Part shown: positions 7,742 through 18,395 of the stretch, piece after piece
Numbering within the stretch: the first letter of the stretch is position 1
Layout: the number at the start of each line of letters is the position of its first letter
Assembly (NCBI RefSeq): GCF_011839805.1
Contig: NZ_VWPY01000009.1
Span: 42,759-106,758 of the forward strand
Reading direction: 5' to 3'
DNA length: 64,000 nucleotides
DNA from: Kineococcus rubinsiae
Lineage (GTDB): Bacteria; Actinomycetota; Actinomycetes; Actinomycetales; Kineococcaceae
Notes under the pieces: generated by a model
Told to the model about the DNA's origin: nothing
Databases searched by the model: none
The model's input: the letters and a program-made list of their open reading frames with translations, nothing else
Translations under genes and position numbers: made by a program

Positions 7742-8722
7742 GTGAGCGTCCCCCGCGTCGAGCCCGCCGTCCACGTCCTGCACGAGAACCCGGACTGGTT
7801 CCCGCCCTTCAGTGCGGCCTTCGCGGCCGAGGGCGTGGAGCTGCACGAGCACCTGCTGACCGGGGGTGTCCTGGACCTGGCGGACGCACCGGCGCCCGGC
7901 GTCTGGTGGTCGCGGATGTCGGCGTCCTCCCACACGCGCGGCCACGCCCTGTCCTCCGCGCACACCCGGGCGGTGCTGTCGTGGGTCGAGGCGGCGGGCC
8001 GGCGGACCGTCAACGGCCGGCGCGTCCTGGAGCTGGAGCTCAGCAAGGTCGACCAGCTGACCGCCCTCACCGCGGCCGGCATCGACGTGCCCCGCACGGT
8101 CGTCGTCGTCGGCACCGAGCGGCTGCTGGCCGCCGCGGAGGGCGTCGCGGCGCCCTTCGTGACCAAGCACGCGCAGGGCGGCAAGGGCCTCGGCGTCGCC
8201 CGCTTCGACAGCCACGAGGAGCTCGCCGACGTCGTCGCGGCCGGCGACCTGGAGGAACCCGTCGACGGCGTGTGGCTGCTGCAGGAGTACGTGCGCCCCG
8301 CCGACGACTCCATCACCCGCTGCGAGTTCGTCGGCGGGGAGTTCCTGTACGCGGTGCGGGCGGACACGGCCAAGGGCGGGTTCCAGCTGTGCCCCGCGGA
8401 CGCCTGCGCGCTCGACCCGGTGACGGGGCGCCCCGTGATGCCGCCGGGGGCGACGGTCCCCCAGGAACCCGGGGAGCAGATCTTCAGCCTGCGCGACGGC
8501 TTCGACCACCCGGTGCTGCGTTCCTACGCGGAGTTCCTGCGCCGCTGGGACATCGAGATCGCGGGCGTGGAGTTCATCGAGACGGCGGAGGGGCGGATCG
8601 TCACCTACGACGTCAACACGAACACCAACTACAACGCCGCCGTCGACGCGGCCGCGCCCCGCTCCGGGCCGCGCGAGATCGCCCGGTTCCTCGGCGGGCT
8701 GCTCCGGGCGCAGGCCGGCTGA
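7742..8722 (+). CDS. ATP-grasp domain protein (RimK-like ligase)
   Basis: A 326-residue cytoplasmic protein. The ATP-grasp fold is indicated by FVTKHAQGGKGLGVARFDS (nucleotide-binding loop, around 140-158), LLQEYVRP, EFVGGEFLYAVR, and the Mg-binding end VEFIETAEGRIVTYDVNTNTNYN. Proteins of this type form carboxylate-amine or thiol bonds with ATP; the substrate cannot be read from sequence. Start GTG 7742 follows a GGGGGAGAGG-type ribosome site. It stands alone between rskA and tRNA-Leu. The N-terminal segment around residue 50 (VWWSRMSASSHTRGH) is not one I recognise. Confidence 0.85.
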   Translation: MSVPRVEPAVHVLHENPDWFPPFSAAFAAEGVELHEHLLTGGVLDLADAPAPGVWWSRMSASSHTRGHALSSAHTRAVLSWVEAAGRRTVNGRRVLELELSKVDQLTALTAAGIDVPRTVVVVGTERLLAAAEGVAAPFVTKHAQGGKGLGVARFDSHEELADVVAAGDLEEPVDGVWLLQEYVRPADDSITRCEFVGGEFLYAVRADTAKGGFQLCPADACALDPVTGRPVMPPGATVPQEPGEQIFSLRDGFDHPVLRSYAEFLRRWDIEIAGVEFIETAEGRIVTYDVNTNTNYNAAVDAAAPRSGPREIARFLGGLLRAQAG

Positions 8723-8783
8723 GCGCCGCGGCCCGCGGTGGCGCGACGCCTCCGCGCCCGCGGGCTAGGCTCCGGCGCAGCGA

Positions 8784-8865
8784 GCGGGAGTGGTGTAACT
8801 GGCAGCCACGCAGGACTTAGGATCCTGTGCCTCCGGGCGTGCGGGTTCGAGTCCCGTCTCCCGCA
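8784..8865 (+). tRNA. tRNA-Leu (anticodon TAG)
   Basis: Acceptor GCGGGAG (8784-8790) pairs with CTCCCGC (8858-8864); the discriminator is A8865. Anticodon stem CAGGA/TCCTG (8811-8815 / 8823-8827) encloses loop CTTAGGA with anticodon TAG at 8818-8820. A 13-base variable arm, as expected for Leu, precedes the T arm (GCGGG-TTCGAGT-CCCGT). No CCA is encoded. Confidence 0.95.
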
Positions 8866-8875
8866 CTCGCCGGGC

Positions 8876-9352
8876 TCAGGCGGCGTCGACGCCGAGGTCC
8901 CGGCGGAGCTTCGCGACGTGGCCCTTGGCCCGGACGTTGTGCTGCGCGAGCTCCACGGTGCCGTCGGGGGCGACCACCACGGTGGAGCGGACGACGCCGA
9001 CGGAGGTCCGGCCGTAGTTCGTCTTCTCCCCCCACGCTCCGTAGGCCGCCAGCACCGCGTGGTCGGGGTCGGACAGCAGCGGGAACGTCAGGGCGTCGCG
9101 CTCGGCGAAGCGGGCGAGCTTGTCGACCGGGTCGGGCGAGACGCCCAGCACGCGGTACCCGGCGGCGTTCAGCGCGTCGAGGGAGTCGCGGAAGTCGCAG
9201 GCCTGCGTCGTGCAGCCCGGGGTCATCGCGGCGGGGTAGAAGTAGAGGACGACGTGCTCGCCGCGCAGCTGCGACAGCGTCACGCTGCTGCCGTCGGAGG
9301 CGGTCAGGGTGAAGTCCGGGGCGGCGTCCCCCGGAGCGAGTCGCTCGGGCAT
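8876..9352 (-). CDS. bcp: thioredoxin-dependent peroxiredoxin (BCP/PrxQ type)
   Basis: A 158-residue thiol peroxidase reducing H2O2 and organic hydroperoxides. The N-terminal domain reads APDFTLTASDGSSVTLSQLRG. The peroxidatic cysteine is in TPGCTTQACDF (Cys47), with a resolving candidate five residues on (Cys52) as in atypical 2-Cys PrxQ. A conserved Arg/Trp region (YGAWGEKTNYGR) follows. It is convergent with tRNA-Leu, ending 11 bases from it. Confidence 0.95.
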   Translation of the reverse strand: MPERLAPGDAAPDFTLTASDGSSVTLSQLRGEHVVLYFYPAAMTPGCTTQACDFRDSLDALNAAGYRVLGVSPDPVDKLARFAERDALTFPLLSDPDHAVLAAYGAWGEKTNYGRTSVGVVRSTVVVAPDGTVELAQHNVRAKGHVAKLRRDLGVDAA

Positions 9353-9514
9353 GCTGCGCACGCTAGCCGCCCGCGCGGGTGCGGGGGCGCCCGCCTCCGG
9401 TACGGTCGGGGCTCCGTGCCGGGCCCGCAGGGCGGGTGCAGCACGGATCGCCACGTCAGCGCGGTCCCCGGAGCACGCCACGGGGCCGCATGGAACACGA
9501 GCAGGAGGGCCGTG

Positions 9515-9805
9515 ATGGTCAACGACGGCGCCAAGGCCGAGATCACCACGACCGACCCCCGCGCGCTCGAGCGCGAGGTCGAGCTGCGCCGGGCGCAGCT
9601 GGCGGGCACCATCGACGAGCTCAGCTCCCGCCTCGCCCCGTCGGCGATCAAGGAGCGCGGCATCGCCACGGTCAAGCAGAAGGTCAGCGCCTTCACCACC
9701 GCCGAGGACGGGTCCCTGCGCGTCGAGCGCGTCGGGGCGGTCGCCGCGGCGGTCGTCGGGATCACCGTGCTGCTCGTCGTGCGGGCCGTGCGCAAGCGGC
9801 GCTGA
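9515..9805 (+). CDS. DUF3618 small membrane protein
   Basis: A 96-residue protein. The N-terminal charged segment DPRALEREVELRRAQLAGTIDELSSRLAP is the DUF3618 signature; the C-terminus has one transmembrane helix (about 72-90) followed by RKRR. ATG 9515 is preferred over the adjacent GTG 9512 because AGGAGG at 9503-9508 lies 6 bases upstream. DUF3618 proteins are common in actinobacterial envelopes, often near phage-shock-like genes; no function is established from the sequence. Confidence 0.85.
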   Translation: MVNDGAKAEITTTDPRALEREVELRRAQLAGTIDELSSRLAPSAIKERGIATVKQKVSAFTTAEDGSLRVERVGAVAAAVVGITVLLVVRAVRKRR

Positions 9806-9890
9806 CCCCCTAGACCGCCCAAACCGCGGCCCGCGTCGTGCCCCCGCCCTCCGTCGGCGGGCGGCACGGGCGCGCGCTACGGTCGGCCCC

Positions 9891-10223
9891 GTGAGCACCA
9901 CCCCCGACGACCCCCGCCTCGCCGTGCGCATGCTGCACGACCGGGTCCTCGTCAGCGCCGAGGGCGCGGGGGAGCGGACGTCGTCCGCGGGCATCCTCAT
10001 CCCCGCCACCGCCGCGGTCGGCCGGCGCCTCGCGTGGGCCCAGGTCGTGGCCCTCGGCCAGCACGTGCGGCAGGTCGAGGTGGGCGACCGGGTCCTGTAC
10101 GACCCGGAGGACAAGGCCGAGGTCGAGCTGCACGGCCGGGGCTACGTCCTGCTGCGCGAGCGCGACCTGCACGCCGTCGCCGCGCCCCGCGTGGACGACG
10201 GTCAGACCGGGCTCTACCTCTGA
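9891..10223 (+). CDS. GroES-like co-chaperonin family protein (orphan)
   Basis: A 110-residue protein of the GroES (Cpn10) fold: LAVRMLHDRVLV at the N-terminus, a mobile-loop-like TSSAGILIPATA, WAQVVALGQHVRQVEVGDRVLYDP, and the C-terminal YVLLRERDLHAV. It differs from true GroES in the loop and in having a C-terminal extension ending QTGLYL. No groEL is adjacent, so its partner is unknown. GTG 9891 start. It is immediately followed by the P450 gene, possibly in one transcript. Confidence 0.8.
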   Translation: MSTTPDDPRLAVRMLHDRVLVSAEGAGERTSSAGILIPATAAVGRRLAWAQVVALGQHVRQVEVGDRVLYDPEDKAEVELHGRGYVLLRERDLHAVAAPRVDDGQTGLYL

Positions 10224-10321
10224 GCAGCGCCCCGGAGCCCGCGCCGGCGGCGGAACCCGCGCCGGCCCGCCGCAACGCGCGCTACACCCCGCTCGGCGCC
10301 GACGGCCCGCTGCCGTGGGAC

Positions 10322-11617
10322 ATGGTCCGGGCCGTGCCCGGGATCCGCCGCAGCCCCGTGGAGTTCCTCACCGACACCACGCGCCGCTACGGCGACGTCG
10401 TCGCGTTCCCCCTGCCGCGCACCCCCGTGCTCCTGCTGAACGACCCCGCCGGCGTCCGCCACGTCCTGGTCGAGGCGCACCGCTCCTACGGCCGGGCGAC
10501 GCTGCAGTACTCCGCGCTCGCCACCGTGACGGGGGCGGGGCTGCTGACCAGCGACGGCGAGGCGTGGCGCCGGCACCGGCGCACCGTGCAGCCCGCGTTC
10601 CACCACTCCTCCCTCGCGGGCGTGGCGGAGGAGTCCGTGGCCGCGGCGGAGCGGTTGCGGCAGAGGGCTTCCCGCCTCGGGCCCGGGGAACCGCTGGAGG
10701 TGCTGGAGGCCACGTCGCGCGCGAGCCTCGAGGTGGTCGGGCACACCCTGGCCGCCGCCGACCTGTCCGGGGTGGCGCAGGACCTCGTCGACGCCGTGGG
10801 CCGGGCGCTGGAGCTCGTCGTGGGGCGCGCGCAGAACCCCGTCCCGAACTCCTGGCCGACGCCCTCGCGCCGGCGCCTGGAGCGGGAGGTCGCGGCGATC
10901 GACCGGATCTGCGCGCAGATCGTCGCGGCCCGCCGCGCGCAGGGTGTGGCCGAGGACGCCGACGACGTCGTCGGTCTCATGCTGCGCGCCGGGCTGGAGG
11001 ACGCCGAGGTCCGCGACGAGCTCGTCACGTTCGTCGTCGCCGGCCACGAGACGGTCGCGTCGTCGCTGACCTGGACGCTGGACCTGCTGGCCCGCCACCC
11101 GCACGTGCAGCAGCGCCTGCACGAGGAGCTGACGGCCGTCCTCGCGACGCCCGACGGCCCCCGCGCACCCGGCTGGGACGACCTCACCGCCCTGCCGTAC
11201 ACGCGGGCCGTCCTCGAGGAGTCGCTGCGCCTGTACCCGCCGGCCTGGGTCATCACCCGCACGGCGATCGCCGACGACGTGGTGGCCGGGGTCGCCGTCC
11301 CCGCGGGGACGCTCGTCATCGTCTGCACCTGGGCGCTGCACCGCCACCCCGACCTGTGGGAGGCCCCCGAGGAGTTCCGCCCCGAGCGGTTCCTCGACGC
11401 CCCGCGCCGGGACGTCGGCTACGTGCCCTTCGGGGCCGGGCCGCGGCTCTGCATCGGCCGCGACCTCGCCGTCGTGGAGTCCGCGCTGGTCCTGGCGACG
11501 TTCCTGCGCGACCGGCGCGTCCGCCCCGCGCCGGGCGCCCGGCCCGCCGTGGAGTCCCTGGTCACGCTGCGCCCCAAGGGGGGTCTGCGCCTGCTCGTGG
11601 AGCCGCTGCGCCCCTGA
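10322..11617 (+). CDS. cytochrome P450
   Basis: A heme monooxygenase of 431 residues from ATG 10322. The I-helix oxygen-binding motif is VVAGHETVASS, the ExxR is EESLR, the PERF-like segment is EEFRPERFL, and the heme-binding loop is PFGAGPRLCIGR with the thiolate cysteine. The motif pattern resembles CYP102/CYP4-type monooxygenases acting on fatty-acid-like substrates; the true substrate is unknown. Protein-like sequence continues upstream in frame to a CTG at 10220 that overlaps the GroES-like stop (SSAPEPAPAAEPAPARRNARY), so the real start may be that non-standard codon. Confidence 0.93.
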   Translation: MVRAVPGIRRSPVEFLTDTTRRYGDVVAFPLPRTPVLLLNDPAGVRHVLVEAHRSYGRATLQYSALATVTGAGLLTSDGEAWRRHRRTVQPAFHHSSLAGVAEESVAAAERLRQRASRLGPGEPLEVLEATSRASLEVVGHTLAAADLSGVAQDLVDAVGRALELVVGRAQNPVPNSWPTPSRRRLEREVAAIDRICAQIVAARRAQGVAEDADDVVGLMLRAGLEDAEVRDELVTFVVAGHETVASSLTWTLDLLARHPHVQQRLHEELTAVLATPDGPRAPGWDDLTALPYTRAVLEESLRLYPPAWVITRTAIADDVVAGVAVPAGTLVIVCTWALHRHPDLWEAPEEFRPERFLDAPRRDVGYVPFGAGPRLCIGRDLAVVESALVLATFLRDRRVRPAPGARPAVESLVTLRPKGGLRLLVEPLRP

Positions 11618-11641
11618 GCCGGAGCTGCGGTCACGCCGCGG

Positions 11642-12577
11642 TCAGTCCCGGTCGGCGGCGCTGACCTCGAGCAGCGTCCGCCACGGGTCCTCGAAGCGCA
11701 GCGTGCGCCCGTCGGAGCGGTGGTCCACGGAGTGCGCGCCCAGGCGTTCCGCCAGGGCCTCGACGTCACCGGCGGTGGGCACGACGATCGACACCTGCCC
11801 GAGACCGATCGTGGCCGCGCGGGCCCCGGTGCCCGCGCTCTCCCAGGTGTTGACGGCCATGTGGTGGTGGTAGCCGCCGGCGGAGAAGAACAGGGCGCTG
11901 CCCAGGTCGGCCGTGACGTCGAAGCCGAGGGTCTCGACGTAGAACCGGCGGGCCGTGGCGATGTCGCCGACCTTGAGGTGGACGTGGCCCACCGCGGCGT
12001 TGCTCCCGCCCTCGGCGTCCAGGTGCTCCGCCAGGAAGGCGTTCGGGTCGAGGGGCTCGGTGGCCATCTGCACGCGGCCGCCGTGCCAGGTCCACAGGTT
12101 GCGGGGGCGGTCCCAGTACAGCTCGATGCCGTTGCCCTCGGGGTCGGTGAAGTAGAAGGCCTGCGACACCAGGTGGTCGGCGGAACCGACGTAGCGCGAG
12201 CGGGGGTGGCGGGCGGCGCCCGCCACCGCGGCCGCCAGGGCGGCGCGGTCGGGGAACAGCAGCGCGGTGTGGAACAGACCCGCCTCCCCGCGGCGCGGCG
12301 CCGGCAGGCCCGGGGTGTGCACGAGGACGACCAGCGGCCGGCCGTCGCGGCCGAGCACCGCGACGTCCGGACGAGCGCCGCCCGCGACCGTCGTGACCGG
12401 GCGCGCGAGGGTGCGGTCCAGCTCCTGCAGCCCCAGGGCCCGGCGGTAGTAGTCGCCCATCACGGCCAGGTCGGCCACGTGCAGGGTCACGGCGTCCATC
12501 TCCGTGTCCGGCGCCAGCAGGTCCGCCGCCCCGGTGGTCCGGGGGGAGGTCGGCGGGAGCGGGGCGGGCTGGGACAC
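11642..12577 (-). CDS. two-domain VOC dioxygenase (CatE / catechol 2,3-dioxygenase-like)
   Basis: A 311-residue protein with two vicinal-oxygen-chelate modules, at about 28-155 and 192-305. Metal-ligand candidates are the His in VTLHVADL, the FHTALLF region, and the Glu in NGIELYWDRP; the second module has GHVHLKVGD and YHHHMAVNTW. It resembles CatE-type ring-cleavage or quinone-detoxification dioxygenases. It is divergent from ridA, with a small inverted repeat between them. The substrate is inferred, not shown. Confidence 0.88.
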   Translation of the reverse strand: MSQPAPLPPTSPRTTGAADLLAPDTEMDAVTLHVADLAVMGDYYRRALGLQELDRTLARPVTTVAGGARPDVAVLGRDGRPLVVLVHTPGLPAPRRGEAGLFHTALLFPDRAALAAAVAGAARHPRSRYVGSADHLVSQAFYFTDPEGNGIELYWDRPRNLWTWHGGRVQMATEPLDPNAFLAEHLDAEGGSNAAVGHVHLKVGDIATARRFYVETLGFDVTADLGSALFFSAGGYHHHMAVNTWESAGTGARAATIGLGQVSIVVPTAGDVEALAERLGAHSVDHRSDGRTLRFEDPWRTLLEVSAADRD

Positions 12578-12632
12578 GGGGGCTCCTGGGGCGGTGGTGG
12601 GGGCGGGACACCTCCAGCATGCGGGGAAGTAC

Positions 12633-12644
12633 TTGAGATGTCAA
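12633..12644. promoter_or_regulatory. TTGA-N4-TCAA inverted repeat upstream of the VOC gene
   Basis: TTGAGATGTCAA is a 4-4-4 dyad about 60 bases upstream of the VOC start and about 60 bases upstream of ridA. On the minus strand it also reads TTGACA, a possible -35 element. This is a plausible MarR-type operator for a quinone- or catechol-responsive gene, but no regulator is adjacent. Confidence 0.4.
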
Positions 12645-12705
12645 TGATCTGCCCGGTGCGTGATCCGGTGGGCGGACCGCCCCGAGGGGCTGGCAGGGTG
12701 CGGCC

Positions 12706-13134
12706 ATGAGCGACCCCGAGCAGCAGCCCCCGGCCCGCACCAAGGAGACGTTCGTCTTCACCCCGGCCGACGGCGTCCCGCCCCAGGTGGGACCGTTCGC
12801 GCACGCCACCCGCTGGGGGGAGCTGGTGTTCGTCACGGGCCAGATGCCGACCGACCCCGCGACGGGGCAGCTCGTCGCCGGCGGTCTGCTCGAGCAGGCG
12901 GAGCAGGTGCGGCGCAACCTGTCCGCCGTCCTCGCGCAGTTCGGCCTGACCTTCGACGACGCCCTGCAGGTCCGGGTCTACCTCACCGACTTCACCGACT
13001 TCGACGCCTTCAACGACGCCTACCGCGGCTGGTTCGCGGGGCCGCTGCCCGCGCGCACGACCGTCGGCGTCACGGGGCTCGCGGTGGGTGCCGTCGTCGA
13101 GGTGGACGTCGTCGCCGCGGGGCCCGTGGCCTGA
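12706..13134 (+). CDS. RidA family protein (enamine/imine deaminase)
   Basis: A 142-residue YjgF/YER057c/UK114-family protein. The characteristic features are VGPFAHATRWGELVFVTGQMPTDPATG, LVAGGLLEQAEQVRRNLSAVL, and the C-terminal PARTTVGVTGLAVGAVVEVDVVA with the conserved arginine that binds the substrate carboxylate. Such proteins hydrolyse reactive 2-aminoacrylate-type enamines. ATG 12706 start. It is convergent with the hut IclR gene, 12 bases apart. Confidence 0.92.
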   Translation: MSDPEQQPPARTKETFVFTPADGVPPQVGPFAHATRWGELVFVTGQMPTDPATGQLVAGGLLEQAEQVRRNLSAVLAQFGLTFDDALQVRVYLTDFTDFDAFNDAYRGWFAGPLPARTTVGVTGLAVGAVVEVDVVAAGPVA

Positions 13135-13146
13135 ACCGCGGGCGGT

Positions 13147-13917
13147 TCAGCCGCCGCCGAGGCGGGCGCCGATGGCCGCGGCCGTGCGGCGCACCGCCCC
13201 GACGAGGTCCGCCTCGGTGGTCGCGGCGCGGCCCGCCTCCCAGGTGAGCGCCACGCTCGCGCGGACCGTGCGCGCCGGCACGGCCACCGCCACCGAGGTG
13301 AACCCCTCGGTGACCTCGCCGTCCTCCACCGACCACCCGCGCTGCCGCGACGCGGCCAGCACCGCGCGCAGGGCCGACGGCGTGGTGGGGCCGCGCCCCG
13401 TGCGGGAGACGAACGCCGCGGCCCCCGGGTACAGGGCGCGCACCTGCGCCGGCGGCAGCGCCGCGAGGATGGCGCGCCCCGACGCCGTCAGGTGCGCGGG
13501 CAGCCGCACCCCGACGTCCGTGACCAGCGGCGGCCGCCCCGGCGCCCGCTCCTCCAGGACGTAGAGGACGTCCGCCCCGTGCAGGACGGCCAGGTGCGCC
13601 GAGAGGCCCACGCCGTCGACGAGGCGGGCGAGCGGGACGCGCGCGAGGCGGGCCAGCGGCTCCTGCTGGGCGAAGGCGTGCCCGACCTCCCACGCGCCCA
13701 CGCCGATGCCCCAGCAGCGGTCCTCGGGGTAGTGCACGACGAACGACTCCTCCGCCATGGCCGCCAGCAGGTGGTACGTGGTGGAGCGCGGCAGGCCGAG
13801 CGCCGTCGCGATCCGGGCCGCCGGGACGGGGACGGGCTGCCCGGACAGGAACCGCAGGACGCGCAGGGTCGCGGTGGCGGCGGGCACGGCGCGGGGCACC
13901 GGCCCACTGTCTCGCAT
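13147..13917 (-). CDS. IclR family transcriptional regulator of the hut operon
   Basis: A 256-residue protein. The N-terminal winged helix is at about 10-70 ([10 protein letters not shown], then [21 protein letters not shown]). The C-terminal IclR effector-binding domain is at about 85-250 ([59 protein letters not shown]). It is transcribed divergently from hutH. Control of histidine degradation, with urocanate or a related intermediate as effector, is inferred from position. A perfect inverted repeat overlaps its own start codon. Confidence 0.92.
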   Translation of the reverse strand: MRDSGPVPRAVPAATATLRVLRFLSGQPVPVPAARIATALGLPRSTTYHLLAAMAEESFVVHYPEDRCWGIGVGAWEVGHAFAQQEPLARLARVPLARLVDGVGLSAHLAVLHGADVLYVLEERAPGRPPLVTDVGVRLPAHLTASGRAILAALPPAQVRALYPGAAAFVSRTGRGPTTPSALRAVLAASRQRGWSVEDGEVTEGFTSVAVAVPARTVRASVALTWEAGRAATTEADLVGAVRRTAAAIGARLGGG

Positions 13918-13924
13918 CCGAGAC
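13909..13924. promoter_or_regulatory. candidate hut operator (GTCTCG-N4-CGAGAC)
   Basis: A perfect 6-bp inverted repeat, GTCTCG at 13909-13914 and CGAGAC at 13919-13924. It overlaps the ATG of the IclR gene (minus strand, 13917-13915) and lies 55 bases before hutH. The position suits repression of the regulator itself and control of the divergent hut operon. Confidence 0.55.
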
Positions 13925-13978
13925 GCCAAGCGCTGCCGGGTGCTGGTCCCGGCGCCCGCCAGGGGCTCGGATGGGGGG

Positions 13979-15555
13979 ATGCAGGAGATCGCCGTGGGCA
14001 CCGGGCCGCTGAGCCCCGAGGACGTCGTCGCCGTCGCGCGCCACGGCGCCCGCGTCGCGCTCACCGACGGGGCCCGCGCGGCGATCGGGGCGGCGCGCGC
14101 GGTGGTCGAGGAGCTCGCCCGCGCCGAGGTGCCCGTGTACGGCGTGTCCACCGGGTTCGGGGCGCTCGCCACCCGGCACGTCCCGCCGGGGCAGCGCACC
14201 CGGCTGCAGCGCAGCCTCATCCGCTCGCACGCGGCCGGCAGCGGGCCGCGCGTCGAGGACGAGGTCGTCCGCGCGCTGGTGCTGCTGCGCCTGTCGACCC
14301 TCGCGACGGGGCGCACGGGCGTCCGGCTCGAGACCGCCGAGGCCTACGCGGCCCTGCTGAACGCGGGCCTGGTCCCCGTCGTGCACGAGCACGGCAGCCT
14401 CGGCTGCTCGGGCGACCTCGCACCCCTGGCCCACGTGGCGCTCGCGGTGACGGGCGAGGGGGAGGTCGTCGACCGCGGCGTCGTGCGCCCCGCGGCCGAG
14501 GCGCTGGCCGAGCACGGCCTGACGCCCGTCGTGCTGGCCGAGAAGGAGGGCCTCGCGCTCATCAACGGCACCGACGGGATGCTCGGCATGCTCCTGCTCG
14601 CGCTGCACGACCTGCGCCGCCTGCTCGACACGGCCGACCTCGCCGCCGCCATGAGCGTCGAGGGGCTGCTCGGGACCGACCGGGTGTTCGCCGCCGACCT
14701 GCAGGCGCTGCGGCCCCAGCCGGGCCAGGCCGTCTCGGCCGCGCAGCTGCGCCGGTTCCTCGCCGGCTCGCCGATCGTCGCGAGCCACCGCTTCGGCGAC
14801 GGCGTCGTGCAGGACGCCTACTCGCTGCGCTGCGCCCCGCAGGTCCACGGCGGCGCCCGCGACACCCTCGAGCACGCCGCGCGGGTCGCGGGGTTCGAGC
14901 TGTCGGCGGCCATCGACAACCCCTCGGTGCTGCCCGACGGGCGCGTGGAGTCGCACGGGAACTTCCACGGCGCCCCGCTGGCCTACGTCCTGGACTTCCT
15001 GGCGATCCCCGTCGCCGACGTCGCGAGCATGAGCGAGCGCCGCACCGACCGGTTCCTCGACGTGCACCGCAACCGCGGGCTGCCGGCGTTCCTCGCCGAC
15101 GACCCCGGCGTCGACTCCGGTCACATGATCGCCCAGTACACGCAGGCCGCCGTCGTCGCCGAGCTCAAGCGCCTCGCCGTGCCCGCGAGCGTCGACTCGA
15201 TCCCCTCCAGCGCCCTGCAGGAGGACCACGTGTCCCTCGGCTGGTCCGCCGCCCGCAAGCTCCGCCTCGCGGTCGCCGGGCTCGAGCGCGTCCTGGCGAT
15301 CGAGCTGCTCACCGCCGCGCGGGGCGTCGACCTGCGGGCGCCCCTGGTCCCGGCCCCGGCCACGGGGGCGGCCATCGCGGTGCTGCGCCGCCGCGTCCAG
15401 GGCCCCGGCCCCGACCGGTTCCTCGCCCCCGAGATCGAGGCCGCCACCGACCTCGTGCGCTCCGGCGAGCTGCTCGCCGCGGCGCTGTCCGCCTCCGCCG
15501 CAGGAGGTCCCGACCTCCCCACCGCCCCGTCCGCCCACCGAGCAGGAGAGTCCTC

Positions 15556-15559
<4 letters not shown>
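13979..15559 (+). CDS. hutH: histidine ammonia-lyase
   Basis: A 526-residue enzyme for the first step of histidine degradation: L-His to urocanate plus ammonia. The MIO prosthetic-group loop is [14 protein letters not shown], with Cys143-Ser144-Gly145 in place of the commoner Ala-Ser-Gly. Other family blocks are [65 protein letters not shown], and [15 protein letters not shown] 13979 follows a G-rich Shine-Dalgarno. The stop overlaps the hutU GTG in GTGA. Confidence 0.97.
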
Positions 15560-17204
<1,645 letters not shown>

Positions 17205-17208
<4 letters not shown>

Positions 17209-18395
17209 GCCTGCTCGCGCCGATCGCCGACGTCGGCCGCCACCCGGGCACCGGCGGGTACCGGCGCTCCGCCTGGTCCGACGCCGACATGGCGCTGCGC
17301 GAGTGGTTCGCGGGCGAGGCGCGGCAGCGCGGCCTCGTGCTGGTCGAGGACGGCAACGGCAACCAGCTCGCCTGGTGGGGCGCCGAGGACGGCCACGACG
17401 CCCTGCTGCTCGGCTCCCACCTGGACTCCGTCCCCGACGGCGGCGCCTACGACGGCCCGCTCGGCGTCGTGTCGTCCTTCGCGGCCGTGGACGCGCTGCA
17501 GCGCGAGGGCTTCCGGCCCGCCCGGCCCGTCGTCGTGGCGAACTTCGCCGACGAGGAGGGGGCCCGGTTCGGCGTCGCGTGCGCGGGTTCCCGGCTCGCC
17601 GCCGGGGCGCTGGCGCCCGAGCGGGCCCTCGCGCTGACCGACCGCGACGGCCGGACGATGGCCGAGGTGGTGCGCGCCCGGGGCCGCGACCCGCTCGCGG
17701 TTGGCCCCGCGGAGTGGCTCACCCGCGTCGGGACCTTCGTCGAGCTGCACGTCGAGCAGGGGCGCTCCCTCGTCCACGACGGCGCGGCCGTGGGCGTCGC
17801 GAGCGCCATCTGGCCGCACGGGCGCTGGCGGTTCGACTTCCGCGGCGAGGCGAACCACGCCGGCGCCACGCCCATGCCGGACCGGCACGACCCCGTGCAG
17901 GCGTTCGCGGCCACCGTCCTGGCGGCGCGCCGCCTGGCCACCGCGGCCGGGGCCCGGGCCACCTTCGGCCGCCTCGACGTCGAACCGGGCGGGACGAACG
18001 CGATCCCCTCGCGCGTGCAGGCGTGGCTGGACTCGCGCGCGGCCGGGGAGGCCGACCTGGCCGAGCTCGTCGCCGCGATCACCGCGGCCGCGCAGACCGC
18101 GGCCGAGGACGACGGGACGAGCGTCGAGGTGGTCGCGGAGTCCGTGAGCCCCGCGGTGTCCTTCGACGCGGGGCTGCGCGACCGCCTCGCGACGCTGCTC
18201 GATGCACCCGTCCTGCCGACCGGCGCCGGGCACGACGCCGGGGTCCTCAGCCCGCTGCTGCCGACGGCGATGCTGTTCGTGCGCAACCCGACCGGCGTCT
18301 CGCACGCGCCCTCGGAGTTCGCCGACGACGACGACTGCGCCGCGGGCGTCGAGGCGCTCACGGCGGTCGTGCGGGACCTCGCGGGAGCCTCGTGA
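17205..18395 (+). CDS. M20 amidohydrolase (allantoate amidohydrolase-like) in hut operon
   Basis: A 396-residue M20/ArgE-type Zn hydrolase of the allantoate amidohydrolase / N-carbamoyl amino acid hydrolase group. Metal-site motifs are [35 protein letters not shown], and the C-terminal GVSHAPSEF; the dimerisation domain includes [16 protein letters not shown]. Embedded between hutU and hutF with GTGA overlaps on both sides, it probably serves the pathway. Since no hutG is present, hydrolysis of N-formyl-L-glutamate to glutamate plus formate is the likeliest job. That is an inference; the sequence alone suggests a C-N hydrolase only. Confidence 0.85.

Noticed and set aside
10034..10322. P450 start at ATG 10034
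   Set aside because: It would overlap the GroES-like gene by 190 bases and give Arg/Gly/Ala-rich sequence unlike a P450 N-terminus.
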